Assembly: GCA_020723405.1 (NCBI GenBank)
Contig: DYIY01000008.1
Span: forward strand, 62,001-126,000
From: Thiobacillus denitrificans
GTDB lineage: Bacteria > Pseudomonadota > Gammaproteobacteria > Burkholderiales > Thiobacillaceae
Length of the DNA stretch: 64,000 nucleotides
Direction of reading: 5' to 3'
The translations under genes and the position numbers were made by a program. Below, one piece after another: positions 7,792-16,997 of the stretch; position 1 is the first letter of the stretch; each line of letters opens with the position of its first letter. A model generated the notes under the pieces. The model made no database searches, had not been told where the DNA came from, and saw only the letters and a list, made by a program, of their open reading frames with translations.

Positions 7792-10572
7792 ATGACACCG
7801 GAAGCCGTGGCCCGGGAAAGCATCGACCAGAAACTGGCCCTGGCCGGCTGGGCCATTCAGGATATGAAAAAACTCAACCTCGGCGCCGCAATGGGCGTCG
7901 CGGTTCGGGAATACCCCACCGACACCGGACCCGCCGATTACCTGCTGTTCGTGAACCGTGAACCCGTCGGCGTCATTGAAGCCAAGCCCGACAACACCAT
8001 CCTCACTTTCGTCGAATCCCAGACGGAGCGTTACGCCCACAGCAACCTGAAATGGCGGATCAAGACCGCTCCCCTGCCCTTCCTGTTTGAGAGCACAGGC
8101 CAGGTCACCCGCTTCACCGATGGCCGTGACCCGGCTCCCCGATCCCGGGAAGTCTTCCACTTCTACAAACCCGAAACCCTGGCCCAATGGCTGGCCCAAC
8201 CGGAAAGCCTGCGCCACCGTCTGACGGCGCATCTGCCCACCCTGCCCACCCGAAACCTGCGCGAGTGTCAGGTAAGTGCCGTCACCGGCCTGGAACAATC
8301 CCTGGCCCTCAACAAACCCCGGGCCCTGGTGCAGATGGCCACCGGTGCCGGCAAGACCTTCACCGCCATCACCGCCGTCTACCGTCTACTGAAATTCGGG
8401 GGGGCAAAGCGCGTCCTCTTCCTGGTGGATACCCGCAATCTGGGCAAGCAGGCCCACCAGGAGTTCATGGCTTACACCCCGCCGGACGACGGCCGCAAAT
8501 TCACCGAGCTCTACAACGTTCAGCGGCTTGCCTCACCCAGCATCGACCCCCATGCCCAGGTGTGCATTTCCACCATCCAGCGCATGTATTCCATCCTCTC
8601 CGGCGAGCCCATCGACGACGCCGCCGAAGATGTCTCCCTCAACGAAGTGCGCCAGATCGAACAGCAGGCCAAGTGGGTTCGCTACAACCCCGCCATCCCG
8701 GTGGAGACCTTTGATTTCATCGTCATCGACGAGTGCCACCGCTCCATCTACAACCTGTGGAAGCAGGTGCTGGACTACTTCGACGCCTTCCTCGTCGGCC
8801 TCACCGCCACCCCGGACCAGCGCACCTTCGGCTTCTTCGACGAAAACGTCGTCGCCGAATACAGCTACGAGCAATCCGTGGCCGACGGTGTCAACGTGGG
8901 CTACGACGTGTACGAGATCGAAACCGAGATCACCAAGAAGGGCGCCCAACTCCAGGCCCGGGAATGGGTGGACCACCGGGACCGCCTCACCCGCAAGAAG
9001 CGTTGGAGTCAGGTGGACGAGGACACCCCATACACCGGCAAGGAGCTGGACCGCTCCGTGGTCAACCCCAGCCAGATCCGCAAGGTCATCCAGGCCATGA
9101 AGACGGCGGTGGAAACTGACATCTTCCCCAGCCGCAAGGAAGTCCCCAAGACCCTCATCTTTGCCAAGACCGACAGCCACGCCGACGACATCATCCAGAT
9201 CGTCCGGGACGTCTACGGCCAGGGCAACGCCTTCTGCAGAAAGGTCACCTACAGCGCCGACAACCCCGACGGCACCTTGAGCGACTTCCGCAACGAGCAC
9301 TACCCGCGCATCGCCGTCACCGTGGACATGATCGCCACCGGCACCGACGTCAAACCCCTGGAAATCCTGCTCTTCATGCGCGACGTGCGCAGCCGCAACT
9401 ACTACGAGCAGATGAAAGGCCGGGGCGTGCGCAGCCTGGGTTTCGACGACCTGCGCCGGGTCAGCAACTCCGCCGACAGCGCCAAGACCCGCTTCGTCCT
9501 CATCGACGCCGTGGGCGTGGAAAAGTCCCTGAAAACCGAATCCCGCCCCCTGGAACGCAAGCCCGGCCTGGCCCTGAAAGACCTGCTGCAAGGCATCGCC
9601 ATCGGCCACCGGGACGACGACACCGTCACCAGCCTGGCCAACCGCCTGGTGCGCCTCACCAAGCAACTGGATGACAAAGCCCTGGCCCGCATCGAACAGG
9701 CCGGCGGAATCCCCCTGAGCCAACTGGGCAAGGGGCTGCTCACCGCCCTGGACCCGGACCGCATCGTCGCCACAGCTTTGGCCACGGCCAGGGAACAAGG
9801 CATCAGCCGTTCCGAAGACACCCTCACCGACGAGGAACTGGCGGCGGCCAAGGACAGAAACCTTGCCGCCGCCTGCGCCCCCTTCGATCAACCCGAACTG
9901 CGCGACGCCATTGAAGCCGCCCGCCGGGAACGGGAACAGCTCATCGACACCGTCAACCTGGACCAGGTCACCTTCGCCGGCTACAGCGCCCAGGCCGAGG
10001 ACCAGGCCCGCAAGACCATCCAGACCTTCACCGACTACCTGGCCGCCCACAAGGACGACATCGCCGCCCTGGCCTTCTTCTACCAGCAGCCCTACCAGCG
10101 CCGCCAGCTCACCTTCGACATGATCGCAGACCTGCACGACCGCCTCAGCCGCCCGCCCCTCATGCTCACCAGCGAACGCCTGTGGAGCGCCTACGCCCGC
10201 ATCCAGCAAAACCGGGAGGCAAACAAAGTCAGGGGCACCGACATCAAGCGCCAGCTCACCGACCTCATCGCCCTGGTGCGTTTCGCCCTGGGCCTGGACA
10301 GCGAACTCAGGCCCTTCGCCGAGCAGGTCAACCTGCGCTTCCAGGAATGGATCTTCCGCCACAACGCCCAGCGCGGCACCGCCTTCACCCCCAAGCAGAC
10401 CGACTGGCTGCGCCTGATCAAGGACCACATCGCCAGCAGTTGCAGCATCAGCCGGGAGGATTTCGACTACGCCGAGTTTGCCAACCAGGGCGGGCTGCAA
10501 AAGGCCTGGGGGGTGTTCGGGGAGGAGCTGGATGGGTTGATGGCGGAGATGAATGAGGAGTTGGTAGCGTGA
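7792..10572 (+). CDS. hsdR: Type I restriction enzyme, R subunit
   Basis: A 926-residue motor/nuclease subunit. The N-terminal nuclease motif is GVIEAKPDN near residue 60 (PD-(D/E)XK type). It is followed by a superfamily 2 helicase core with Walker A QMATGAGKT (about residue 182), DECHR box II (about 310), VGLTATP, and later MIATGTDVKPLE and MKGRGVRSLG. The C-terminal part is helical, for assembly with the M and S subunits. It starts at ATG 7792 behind an AGGGG-type ribosome site and overlaps hsdS by 4 bp (GTGA). The M subunit is not adjacent but lies 6 kb downstream, beyond three other defence-type genes. Confidence 0.95.
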   Translation: MTPEAVARESIDQKLALAGWAIQDMKKLNLGAAMGVAVREYPTDTGPADYLLFVNREPVGVIEAKPDNTILTFVESQTERYAHSNLKWRIKTAPLPFLFESTGQVTRFTDGRDPAPRSREVFHFYKPETLAQWLAQPESLRHRLTAHLPTLPTRNLRECQVSAVTGLEQSLALNKPRALVQMATGAGKTFTAITAVYRLLKFGGAKRVLFLVDTRNLGKQAHQEFMAYTPPDDGRKFTELYNVQRLASPSIDPHAQVCISTIQRMYSILSGEPIDDAAEDVSLNEVRQIEQQAKWVRYNPAIPVETFDFIVIDECHRSIYNLWKQVLDYFDAFLVGLTATPDQRTFGFFDENVVAEYSYEQSVADGVNVGYDVYEIETEITKKGAQLQAREWVDHRDRLTRKKRWSQVDEDTPYTGKELDRSVVNPSQIRKVIQAMKTAVETDIFPSRKEVPKTLIFAKTDSHADDIIQIVRDVYGQGNAFCRKVTYSADNPDGTLSDFRNEHYPRIAVTVDMIATGTDVKPLEILLFMRDVRSRNYYEQMKGRGVRSLGFDDLRRVSNSADSAKTRFVLIDAVGVEKSLKTESRPLERKPGLALKDLLQGIAIGHRDDDTVTSLANRLVRLTKQLDDKALARIEQAGGIPLSQLGKGLLTALDPDRIVATALATAREQGISRSEDTLTDEELAAAKDRNLAAACAPFDQPELRDAIEAARREREQLIDTVNLDQVTFAGYSAQAEDQARKTIQTFTDYLAAHKDDIAALAFFYQQPYQRRQLTFDMIADLHDRLSRPPLMLTSERLWSAYARIQQNREANKVRGTDIKRQLTDLIALVRFALGLDSELRPFAEQVNLRFQEWIFRHNAQRGTAFTPKQTDWLRLIKDHIASSCSISREDFDYAEFANQGGLQKAWGVFGEELDGLMAEMNEELVA

Positions 10573-12380
10573 ACGGAAAAGGGCATTACCCATCAAGCTG
10601 GATTGAGGTTGATCTCGGAGAACTATTTACGCTTCCAGGCGATGACATCGTTGATGGACCTTTTGGCTCAAACCTAAAGGCATCCGAGTACGTTGAAAAA
10701 GGCGTCCCAATCGCACGTCTACAGAACATTGATCGCAATAGGTTCGTTTTTAAGAACATCAAATATGTCACTGAAGATAAAGCGAACGCACTGGACCGCC
10801 ACACATTTTGTCCTGGCGACCTATTAATCACGAAACTAGGTGACCCACTTGGCAAAGTTTGTCTTGCACCTCTTTCGATACACCGCGGAGTACTAGTTGC
10901 TGACGTTGTGCGTGCCCGAGTAACCCATGCCTGGGTCAACTCGCCCTTCCTTTGCTACCAGCTCAATTCTGAAAACGTAGTTGAGCAATTCACAGAACAA
11001 ACCAAAGGCACAACACGTCCTCGCGTTAGCCTCACAAAAATTCGTTCTCTCAAAGTCTGGTTGTGCCCTCTTGGTGAACAAACCCGCATCGTCGAAAAAC
11101 TCGAAGAACTCCTATCCGACCTAAATGCTGGCGTGGCCGAACTCAAGGCCGCGCAAAAGAAACTGGCCCAGTACCGGCAAGCCCTGCTGAAAGCGGCGGT
11201 GGAAGGCGCCCTCACCGCCGAATGGCGCGCCGCGTGCACCGGCGAACAGGAAACTGGCGCCCAACTCCTCGCCCGTATCCTCAGCGAACGCCGCCGCCGC
11301 TGGGAAGAAAAGCAACTCGCCAAATTCCAGCAACAAGGCAAGACCCCGCCTCAGGGCTGGCAGGACAAATACCCTGAACCGATCCAGCCCGAAACCACTG
11401 ACCTGCCGGCTTTGCCGGAGGGATGGGTGTGGGCGAGCCTGGATATGTTGGGCGAAATCGTTTCCGGGGTGGCGAAGGGCACGAAACGGGACCCTGAAAT
11501 CGCCGTTCGTGAGGTGCCTTATCTGCGAGTCGCCAACGTCCAGCGCGGTTATCTAGACTTGAAGGAGGTCAAAACCATCCTCGCCACCGAGCGGGATATC
11601 GAAGAACTCGCCCTCAGGAATGGCGACGTTCTCTTCAACGAGGGGGGCGACCGGGACAAGCTGGGACGCGGCTGGGTATGGCGTGACGAGGTGGCCAATT
11701 GCATACACCAGAATCACGTCTTCAGAATGCGCCCCTACCTGCCCGAAATCGTTCCCGAACTGGTCTCTCACCATGGCAATACCTTCGGCAAGACCTGGTT
11801 CCAGACGGCGGGCAAGCAAACCACGAACCTCGCCTCCATTAACATGGCGATCCTGCGAGGCTTCCCGGTGCCGCTTGCTCCTACGGCGGAACAGGAAGTG
11901 ATTCTGTCCACCCTCGTCGCACAGTTGGAGACGCTGGATGGCCAAGTGAAAGCGACGGAGCTGGGTTTGAAACAAACCGAAGCCCAACGCAAAAACCTGC
12001 TCAAAGCAGCTTTCTCCGGCCAACTTGTTCCCCAAGACCCCAACGACGAACCCGCCAGCAGGCTATTGGAACGCATCCGCGCAGAGCGGGCGGCGCGGGC
12101 CAAGCAACCCAAGGAACAAAAAACCCAGTCTCGCCATCGGGAGGTGAAATCCATCATGAAGAAACTGAAAGATGTACTGGCCGAGGCGGGCGACTGGTTG
12201 CCCGCCCAAGAAGCCTTCCGCCGATGCGGTGTGGCCGATGGCGTGGATACGGATCGGATCGAAATGCTCTATGCCGAGTTGCGGGAACTGGACAAGGCCG
12301 GGGTGCTGGTGGCAGAACCGGTGCGGGATGCCGATGGCCGAAAACTGCATGACCGTTTGAAGCTGAGCACGAGGGACTGA
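10569..12380 (+). CDS. hsdS: Type I restriction specificity subunit
   Basis: A 603-residue specificity subunit starting at GTG 10569. It has two target-recognition domains (about residues 1-165 and 280-455), each followed by a conserved helical spacer (EQTRIVEKLEELLSDLNAG near 173 and EQEVILSTLVAQLETLDGQ near 442). The C-terminus carries an extra segment of about 75 residues after residue 530 that resembles a small winged-helix domain, unusual for HsdS. The first recognition domain (about 10575-11115) is visibly more AT-rich than the rest of the gene, as expected of a domain exchanged by recombination. Confidence 0.93.
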   Translation: MNGKGHYPSSWIEVDLGELFTLPGDDIVDGPFGSNLKASEYVEKGVPIARLQNIDRNRFVFKNIKYVTEDKANALDRHTFCPGDLLITKLGDPLGKVCLAPLSIHRGVLVADVVRARVTHAWVNSPFLCYQLNSENVVEQFTEQTKGTTRPRVSLTKIRSLKVWLCPLGEQTRIVEKLEELLSDLNAGVAELKAAQKKLAQYRQALLKAAVEGALTAEWRAACTGEQETGAQLLARILSERRRRWEEKQLAKFQQQGKTPPQGWQDKYPEPIQPETTDLPALPEGWVWASLDMLGEIVSGVAKGTKRDPEIAVREVPYLRVANVQRGYLDLKEVKTILATERDIEELALRNGDVLFNEGGDRDKLGRGWVWRDEVANCIHQNHVFRMRPYLPEIVPELVSHHGNTFGKTWFQTAGKQTTNLASINMAILRGFPVPLAPTAEQEVILSTLVAQLETLDGQVKATELGLKQTEAQRKNLLKAAFSGQLVPQDPNDEPASRLLERIRAERAARAKQPKEQKTQSRHREVKSIMKKLKDVLAEAGDWLPAQEAFRRCGVADGVDTDRIEMLYAELRELDKAGVLVAEPVRDADGRKLHDRLKLSTRD

Positions 12381-12382
12381 GC

Positions 12383-14098
12383 ATGCGCCTCGACAAGCTC
12401 ACCCTAGGCAGCCCCAAGGACAGCCCGACCCACCAATTCAAGAACCTGAAGGACGTCTGTATAGACTTCGACCAGGACCATTGGGTGACGGTGGTGATTG
12501 GCTGGAACGGCACGGGCAAGTCCAACGTTCTGGAGGCGCTGGCCATCATCTTCCGGGACCTGATCGGCAAGAAGAAGGCACCGGAATTCGCCTATCGCCT
12601 GGCTTACCGCATGGGCACGGGTGATGACTCCCGCCATATCCATATCGACGCCGATCCGGACCGCACCAAGGTGCCTTACGTCATCCATGTGGCCAGCACG
12701 GCCGAGGTCCGGCAAGCGGCCGAGGAACAGGCACGCTTGGTGTTCGAGGTCCCGAATCCGTCCCCGCCCGGGAGCCAGATCAAGTTCTCCAGTTTCGTCT
12801 CTGAGCAGGTGCGCTATCTGCCGCGCTATGTGTTCAGCTATTACTCGGGCGAGAGCACTCGCATGCATGAGGTTTTTCGCCCGTATCTCGAAATCTATGA
12901 CAACAAGTTGCGCAATGGCGATGACCCAGGGTTGAAGCGGTTGTTCTTCGCGCTACCCGTGCACAGTCAATTCGTGTTGCTGGCATTTCTGATACAGCAA
13001 ACCGATGTTGTGCAGAGCTTTCTGGATGAACACCTGGGGCTTGATCCGGAAGAGGGGCTCGAGTCCGTGCTCTTCGTGTTGCGACAACCCCCTTGGAATT
13101 CCAAGGCGCCGGATGGCGACCCGCGCTTTTGGAACGCACGCGGGGTGGTGAGAGGATTTCTTGCGCGCCTCTACGACATTGCCTTGGCGCCCATCAAGAT
13201 CAACCGTCGCGTCCCGGTTTCCCTTTGGAACGAGAAGTCCTTGGAATTTCAGTACCTGTTCGTGAAGGATATCGGCGCTTTACGGGCGCTGGTTGGGGCG
13301 CAATCACCCGCCGAGTTCTTCCGTGACTTGGAAAGCACCTATGTGTCCGAGTTGATCGAAGAGGTCCGCATCCGCGTCCGTCTCAAAAAGAACGATGGCA
13401 GCGTCACTTTCCGTGAACTGAGCGAAGGCGAGCAGCAGTTGCTGACCGTGCTAGGCCTGCTGCGGTTTACGTCGGAGGAGGAAAGCCTGTTCCTGCTGGA
13501 TGAGCCGGATACCCACCTGAACCCGCGTTGGTGTGTGGACTACCTGTCCTACTTGAAGCAATTCGTCGGTAGGGATGCGTCAAGTCAGGAAAGCAGCCAC
13601 ATTGTATTCACGACCCATAACCCGCTGGCCATCGCGGAGCTGGTGCGGGGGCAGGTGCAGATACTCAAACGAGGAGAGGGCGTTCGCCAGATCATGGCGC
13701 GCCAGCCGGACTTCGACCCCAGGGGCATGGGGTATGCAGGAATCGTCACCAGCGACATGTTTGGCTTGGCCGCCGCGTTGGATACCCATACTCAGGACTT
13801 GCTGGAGAGGAAACGGCTGATTTCCTTGAAGGACGGGCCATTGACCGACGCCGAGCGTGAAGACCTGGAGCGAATCAATCTGGTACTCGATGGCTATGGC
13901 TTCCGCTATTCGGCGCGAGACCCTTTGTTCGAGGAATATCTGCGTGCCCGCTACCAGTTCGACGAGGCGCGGCAAGAGGGCGAGAAACTATCCCAGCTTC
14001 CCAGTAAGGAACGCCGGGAGAAAGCGCGTGCGCTGATCCAACAGGTTGCCGCCAAGGTGAAATCAGAGCAGGAGGGTGTTGCCGATGCGTCGCATTGA
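12383..14098 (+). CDS. ptuA: AAA ATPase of a Septu-like defence system (PtuA-like)
   Basis: A 571-residue SMC/RecF-class ATPase with Walker A GWNGTGKS (about residue 49), an ABC-type signature LSEGEQQLL (about 346) and Walker B LFLLDEPDTHLNP (about 369), followed by the H-loop region FTTHNPLAIAEL. It starts 2 bp after hsdS and overlaps the following HNH gene by 14 bp. This ATPase-HNH pairing is the hallmark of Septu (PtuAB) anti-phage systems and of retron-associated effectors. No reverse transcriptase is present, so Septu is the better label. Function is inferred from the pair. Confidence 0.82.
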   Translation: MRLDKLTLGSPKDSPTHQFKNLKDVCIDFDQDHWVTVVIGWNGTGKSNVLEALAIIFRDLIGKKKAPEFAYRLAYRMGTGDDSRHIHIDADPDRTKVPYVIHVASTAEVRQAAEEQARLVFEVPNPSPPGSQIKFSSFVSEQVRYLPRYVFSYYSGESTRMHEVFRPYLEIYDNKLRNGDDPGLKRLFFALPVHSQFVLLAFLIQQTDVVQSFLDEHLGLDPEEGLESVLFVLRQPPWNSKAPDGDPRFWNARGVVRGFLARLYDIALAPIKINRRVPVSLWNEKSLEFQYLFVKDIGALRALVGAQSPAEFFRDLESTYVSELIEEVRIRVRLKKNDGSVTFRELSEGEQQLLTVLGLLRFTSEEESLFLLDEPDTHLNPRWCVDYLSYLKQFVGRDASSQESSHIVFTTHNPLAIAELVRGQVQILKRGEGVRQIMARQPDFDPRGMGYAGIVTSDMFGLAAALDTHTQDLLERKRLISLKDGPLTDAEREDLERINLVLDGYGFRYSARDPLFEEYLRARYQFDEARQEGEKLSQLPSKERREKARALIQQVAAKVKSEQEGVADASH

Positions 14099-14867
14099 TC
14101 AACACAAGATCGCGCCGGATGCCCAGTGGGAGGCCAAGGCCGATACGGAGAAGGAAAAGGTGTTGGCAGGAACGCCGATCGGAAAGTGCAAAGCGGTTTG
14201 GTCTGAGGCGAAGGATCGGCTCAAGAAGGTTTCGCACGGCAAGTGCTGGTACTGCGAAGCCCGCCAGGAGCGCGCAGACAATGCGGTGGACCATTACCGT
14301 CCCAAGAGCATTTATCCCTGGCTCGCCTATGAGCTGGCCAACTTCCGTTATGCCTGTACCTTCTGCAACAGCATCCGAACGAATCCTGAGACAGGCGAGT
14401 CAGCCGGCAAAGGTGACCACTTTCCGCTTTTCAACAACGGAGCCAGGGCAACGACAGCAGCGCTGTTGAATGCCGAAGATGTTGTGTTGCTTGATCCATG
14501 CAGAGGGTCAGATCCAGGTTTGCTGGATTTTCGTGAAGACGGAAAGCCTTGCGCCAAGTACCCGGACCAACAAAAGCGCTGTGATCGTGCTGAGCAGTCG
14601 ATTCACTACTACCACCTGGACCACCCTGACCTCGTGGAGTCGAGGCGCCAACTTGCCCTGGAGATCAAGGAATGGGTCGATGGAGCCGATGCAATCTATA
14701 GAGCTGATGACCAGGGTGAACCGAACCAAGAGCGTGCTTTTTCACGTTTCGTGGAAAGCATATGCAGGGCGCTTGGAGAGGGTGCCGAGTTCTCGGTCTT
14801 TGCCAGGCGGATAGTCGACGGCTACAGGGATAGGCCATGGATTGAAGATTTGTTGCAATGCGTATAA
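14085..14867 (+). CDS. ptuB: HNH endonuclease of the Septu-like system (PtuB-like)
   Basis: A 260-residue nuclease of the TIGR02646-like HNH group. Zinc/HNH elements are visible as CWYCE (about residue 50), the catalytic DHYRPKS, and a second CxxC in ACTFCNSIR. The start was set at ATG 14085 because a GGAGGG ribosome site ends 8 bp before it; an in-frame GTG at 14076 would lie inside that site. It overlaps ptuA, so the two are co-translated. In characterised Septu systems the ATPase and nuclease form one complex that cleaves DNA on phage infection. The gene is less GC-rich than the aio genes, consistent with transfer. Confidence 0.82.
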   Translation: MRRIDQHKIAPDAQWEAKADTEKEKVLAGTPIGKCKAVWSEAKDRLKKVSHGKCWYCEARQERADNAVDHYRPKSIYPWLAYELANFRYACTFCNSIRTNPETGESAGKGDHFPLFNNGARATTAALLNAEDVVLLDPCRGSDPGLLDFREDGKPCAKYPDQQKRCDRAEQSIHYYHLDHPDLVESRRQLALEIKEWVDGADAIYRADDQGEPNQERAFSRFVESICRALGEGAEFSVFARRIVDGYRDRPWIEDLLQCV

Positions 14868-14883
14868 CAGGGAAACAACGCAA

Positions 14884-16845
14884 GTGACTGAAACTCACAC
14901 ACTGGACGACCTCGCCCTCCTGGCGGAGTCCGTTGAACTTGAGTGCAAATCCGCACAGGGCCGTCACGGGCAAGGGGAACTCCCCGCCGATTTCTGGCCC
15001 ACCTACAGTGCCATGGCCAACAGCGATGGCGGGGTGGTCCTGCTGGGCATCCAGGAAAAGCCGCGCGGCACCTTCCAGGTGGCGGGTCTGGCCCGGTTCG
15101 AGCAGGTGCGCAAGGCCTTGTGGGACAACCTACACAACCCGAAGCAGGTGAGTGCGAACCTGCTCACGGAACAACACATCCAGCCGGTGACGGTGGCGGG
15201 CAAGACGGTGTTACGGGTGGAAGTGCCCCGCGCCAGCCGCCGCCAGCGGCCGGTACACGTGGGTGCCAATCCCTTTGGTGGTACCTATCTGCGCCGTTAC
15301 GAGGGGGACTACCAGGCCGACGACGAAACCGTGCGGCGCATGCTGGCGGAGCGGGTGGAGGATTCTCGCGATGAGCGCGTGCTGAAGGGCTTTGATTTCG
15401 CCGACCTGGATATGGATTCCCTGGCGGCCTACCGCAACCGTTTTTCGGCCGTGAAACCGGGGCACGTCTGGCTGGACTTGCCCTTGCCGGAGTTCGCGGA
15501 GCGTATCGGCGCCTATGGTCGCAACCGGGAGGAAAGCTATTCCGGTTTGCGTCTGGCGGGGTTGTTGATGTTTGGTCGTGCGGAGGTGATCCGCGATGCC
15601 CTGCCCCACTACATGGTGGATTATCAGGAACGCCCGGAACCCAAGGCGGAAAAACGCTGGATTGACCGGCTGGTGCCGGATGGCACCTGGTCTGGCAACC
15701 TATATGACTTCTTCCGGCGGGTGTATCAGAAGCTGACGGCCGATCTGAAGGTGCCTTTCCAGTTGCAGGCCGGGCAGCGCATCGAGGACACGCCGGTGCA
15801 TGAGGCCCTGCGGGAGGCGTTGGTGAATACGCTGATCCACGCTGATTTTTCCGGCCGGGTGTCGGTGTTGGTGGTGAAGCGGCCGGACATGTTCGGTTTC
15901 CGCAACCCGGGCTTGATGCGGGTGCCGCCTGCCTTGGCGGTGCAGGGCGGCAACAGCGACTGCCGCAACCGCCGCTTGCAAACCATGTTCCAGTTGGTGG
16001 GTTACGGTGACCACGCCGGTTCCGGGATACCGAAAATTTACCGCAACTGGGAAGGCCAGCATTGGCGGCGCCCCTTGCTCTATGAATTGCCGGACCCGGA
16101 ACAGACCCTTATGGAATTGCGCATGACCAGCCTTGTGCCGGCGGAAACCCTGGCGGAGCTGGAGGCCCATCTCGGTTCCAAGTTTTCATCCTTGCCAGAA
16201 TTGGAACGCCTGGCCTTGGTTACGGCGGCCACGGAAGGTGTCGTAAACCACGCCCGTTTAAGGGAAATTTCGACCGAGCACCCAGCGGACATCACCAAAA
16301 TGCTGGCCCATCTGGTGAAGGAGGGTTTGCTGATTTCGGATGGCGTGGGGCGCGGCATGGTGTATTTCCTGCCCTGGCAGTCTTCCAGCAATGTGGTCAG
16401 CTTTACGGGTGAGTATGGGCGTGACGCGGCTGAGGCGTTATCACAGGAGCCCGATGCGTTAACACAGGAGCTCGGGCCGTTAACACAGGAGTTCGGCCCG
16501 TTAACACAGGAGCTGGGTGCGCCTTTATGGGTAGAGGTGACGGATGTTCCACCCGAGCAGATGCTCCAGTTGGAACGCCTTGCTTATCCGGCGAGCAGTC
16601 GAAAACGTGCCAGCCCGGGTTTGATGCGGGAGGTCGTGCTGAGGCTTTGCGAGAGGCATTACCTAGGCGTGCGTGTGCTGGCCCACCTGCTGCGCCGGGA
16701 TTCGAACGACTTGGTTCGCAGGACGTTGACCCCGTTAGTCGCAGAGCGAGCACTACGCAGAGCATTTCCCCGACCCAACGACCCGCGCCAGGCCTATACG
16801 GTTACACCAAGAGAAAATGCCACGCGTGGCAGCGCAACGGAATGA
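14884..16845 (+). CDS. AlbA_2/Schlafen-type ATP-binding protein with GHKL-like domain
   Basis: A protein of about 653 residues. The N-terminal AlbA_2 (divergent AAA_4) domain is marked by LECKSAQGRHGQGE and ANSDGGVVLLGIQE. The central part holds the HATPase_c_4-like segment VHEALREALVNTLIHADF and RNPGLM...GSGIPKIYR. The C-terminus looks like winged-helix DNA-binding modules. A heptad-like repeat of the form PLTQELG lies near residues 518-545 and is encoded by 21-bp tandem repeats. GTG 14884 was chosen as start; an upstream in-frame TTG would overlap ptuB. Such proteins are common accessory genes in type I restriction operons. The specific role is unknown. Confidence 0.78.
   Translation: MTETHTLDDLALLAESVELECKSAQGRHGQGELPADFWPTYSAMANSDGGVVLLGIQEKPRGTFQVAGLARFEQVRKALWDNLHNPKQVSANLLTEQHIQPVTVAGKTVLRVEVPRASRRQRPVHVGANPFGGTYLRRYEGDYQADDETVRRMLAERVEDSRDERVLKGFDFADLDMDSLAAYRNRFSAVKPGHVWLDLPLPEFAERIGAYGRNREESYSGLRLAGLLMFGRAEVIRDALPHYMVDYQERPEPKAEKRWIDRLVPDGTWSGNLYDFFRRVYQKLTADLKVPFQLQAGQRIEDTPVHEALREALVNTLIHADFSGRVSVLVVKRPDMFGFRNPGLMRVPPALAVQGGNSDCRNRRLQTMFQLVGYGDHAGSGIPKIYRNWEGQHWRRPLLYELPDPEQTLMELRMTSLVPAETLAELEAHLGSKFSSLPELERLALVTAATEGVVNHARLREISTEHPADITKMLAHLVKEGLLISDGVGRGMVYFLPWQSSSNVVSFTGEYGRDAAEALSQEPDALTQELGPLTQEFGPLTQELGAPLWVEVTDVPPEQMLQLERLAYPASSRKRASPGLMREVVLRLCERHYLGVRVLAHLLRRDSNDLVRRTLTPLVAERALRRAFPRPNDPRQAYTVTPRENATRGSATE
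16435..16518 (+). repeat. Four tandem 21-bp repeats inside the AlbA_2 gene
   Basis: Units at 16435, 16456, 16477 and 16498 share the core gTTAACACAGGAG with a few differences (unit 1 has TTATCACAGGAG). Because 21 is a multiple of three, copy-number change would add or remove seven residues (consensus PLTQELG) without breaking the frame. It encodes a flexible or coiled linker between the ATP-binding part and the C-terminal domain. Confidence 0.9.
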
Positions 16846-16874
16846 GGCTTTTCCCAGAGGGCCGGCGACGCGTT

Positions 16875-16958
16875 TTTATTATCCAGTCGGCGAGATAATA
16901 AACCTTGGTATCAAACAATGTCATTTAAAAACATCGAATTACGCGTTTGTTTATTATC
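16875..16958. promoter_or_regulatory. AT-rich operator-like region before hsdM
   Basis: TTTATTATC (16875-16883) and its exact complement GATAATAAA (16894-16902) form an inverted repeat with a 10-bp spacer; a third copy TTTATTATC is at 16950-16958. The stretch 16846-16997 is the only long gap in the island and is clearly AT-rich. It is a plausible separate promoter/operator for hsdM, perhaps ensuring that methylase expression precedes nuclease expression. The cognate protein is unknown. Confidence 0.5.
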
Positions 16959-16997
16959 TGTTCAGGTATTCCGGAGCGGAGCAATGAGGGGTTACGC

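Noticed and set aside
12383-14867. Retron with ATPase/HNH effector
   Set aside because: No reverse transcriptase gene or msr/msd-like structured region is present nearby.
16435-16518. CRISPR array
   Set aside because: The repeats are contiguous 21-bp units without spacers and are inside a coding frame.
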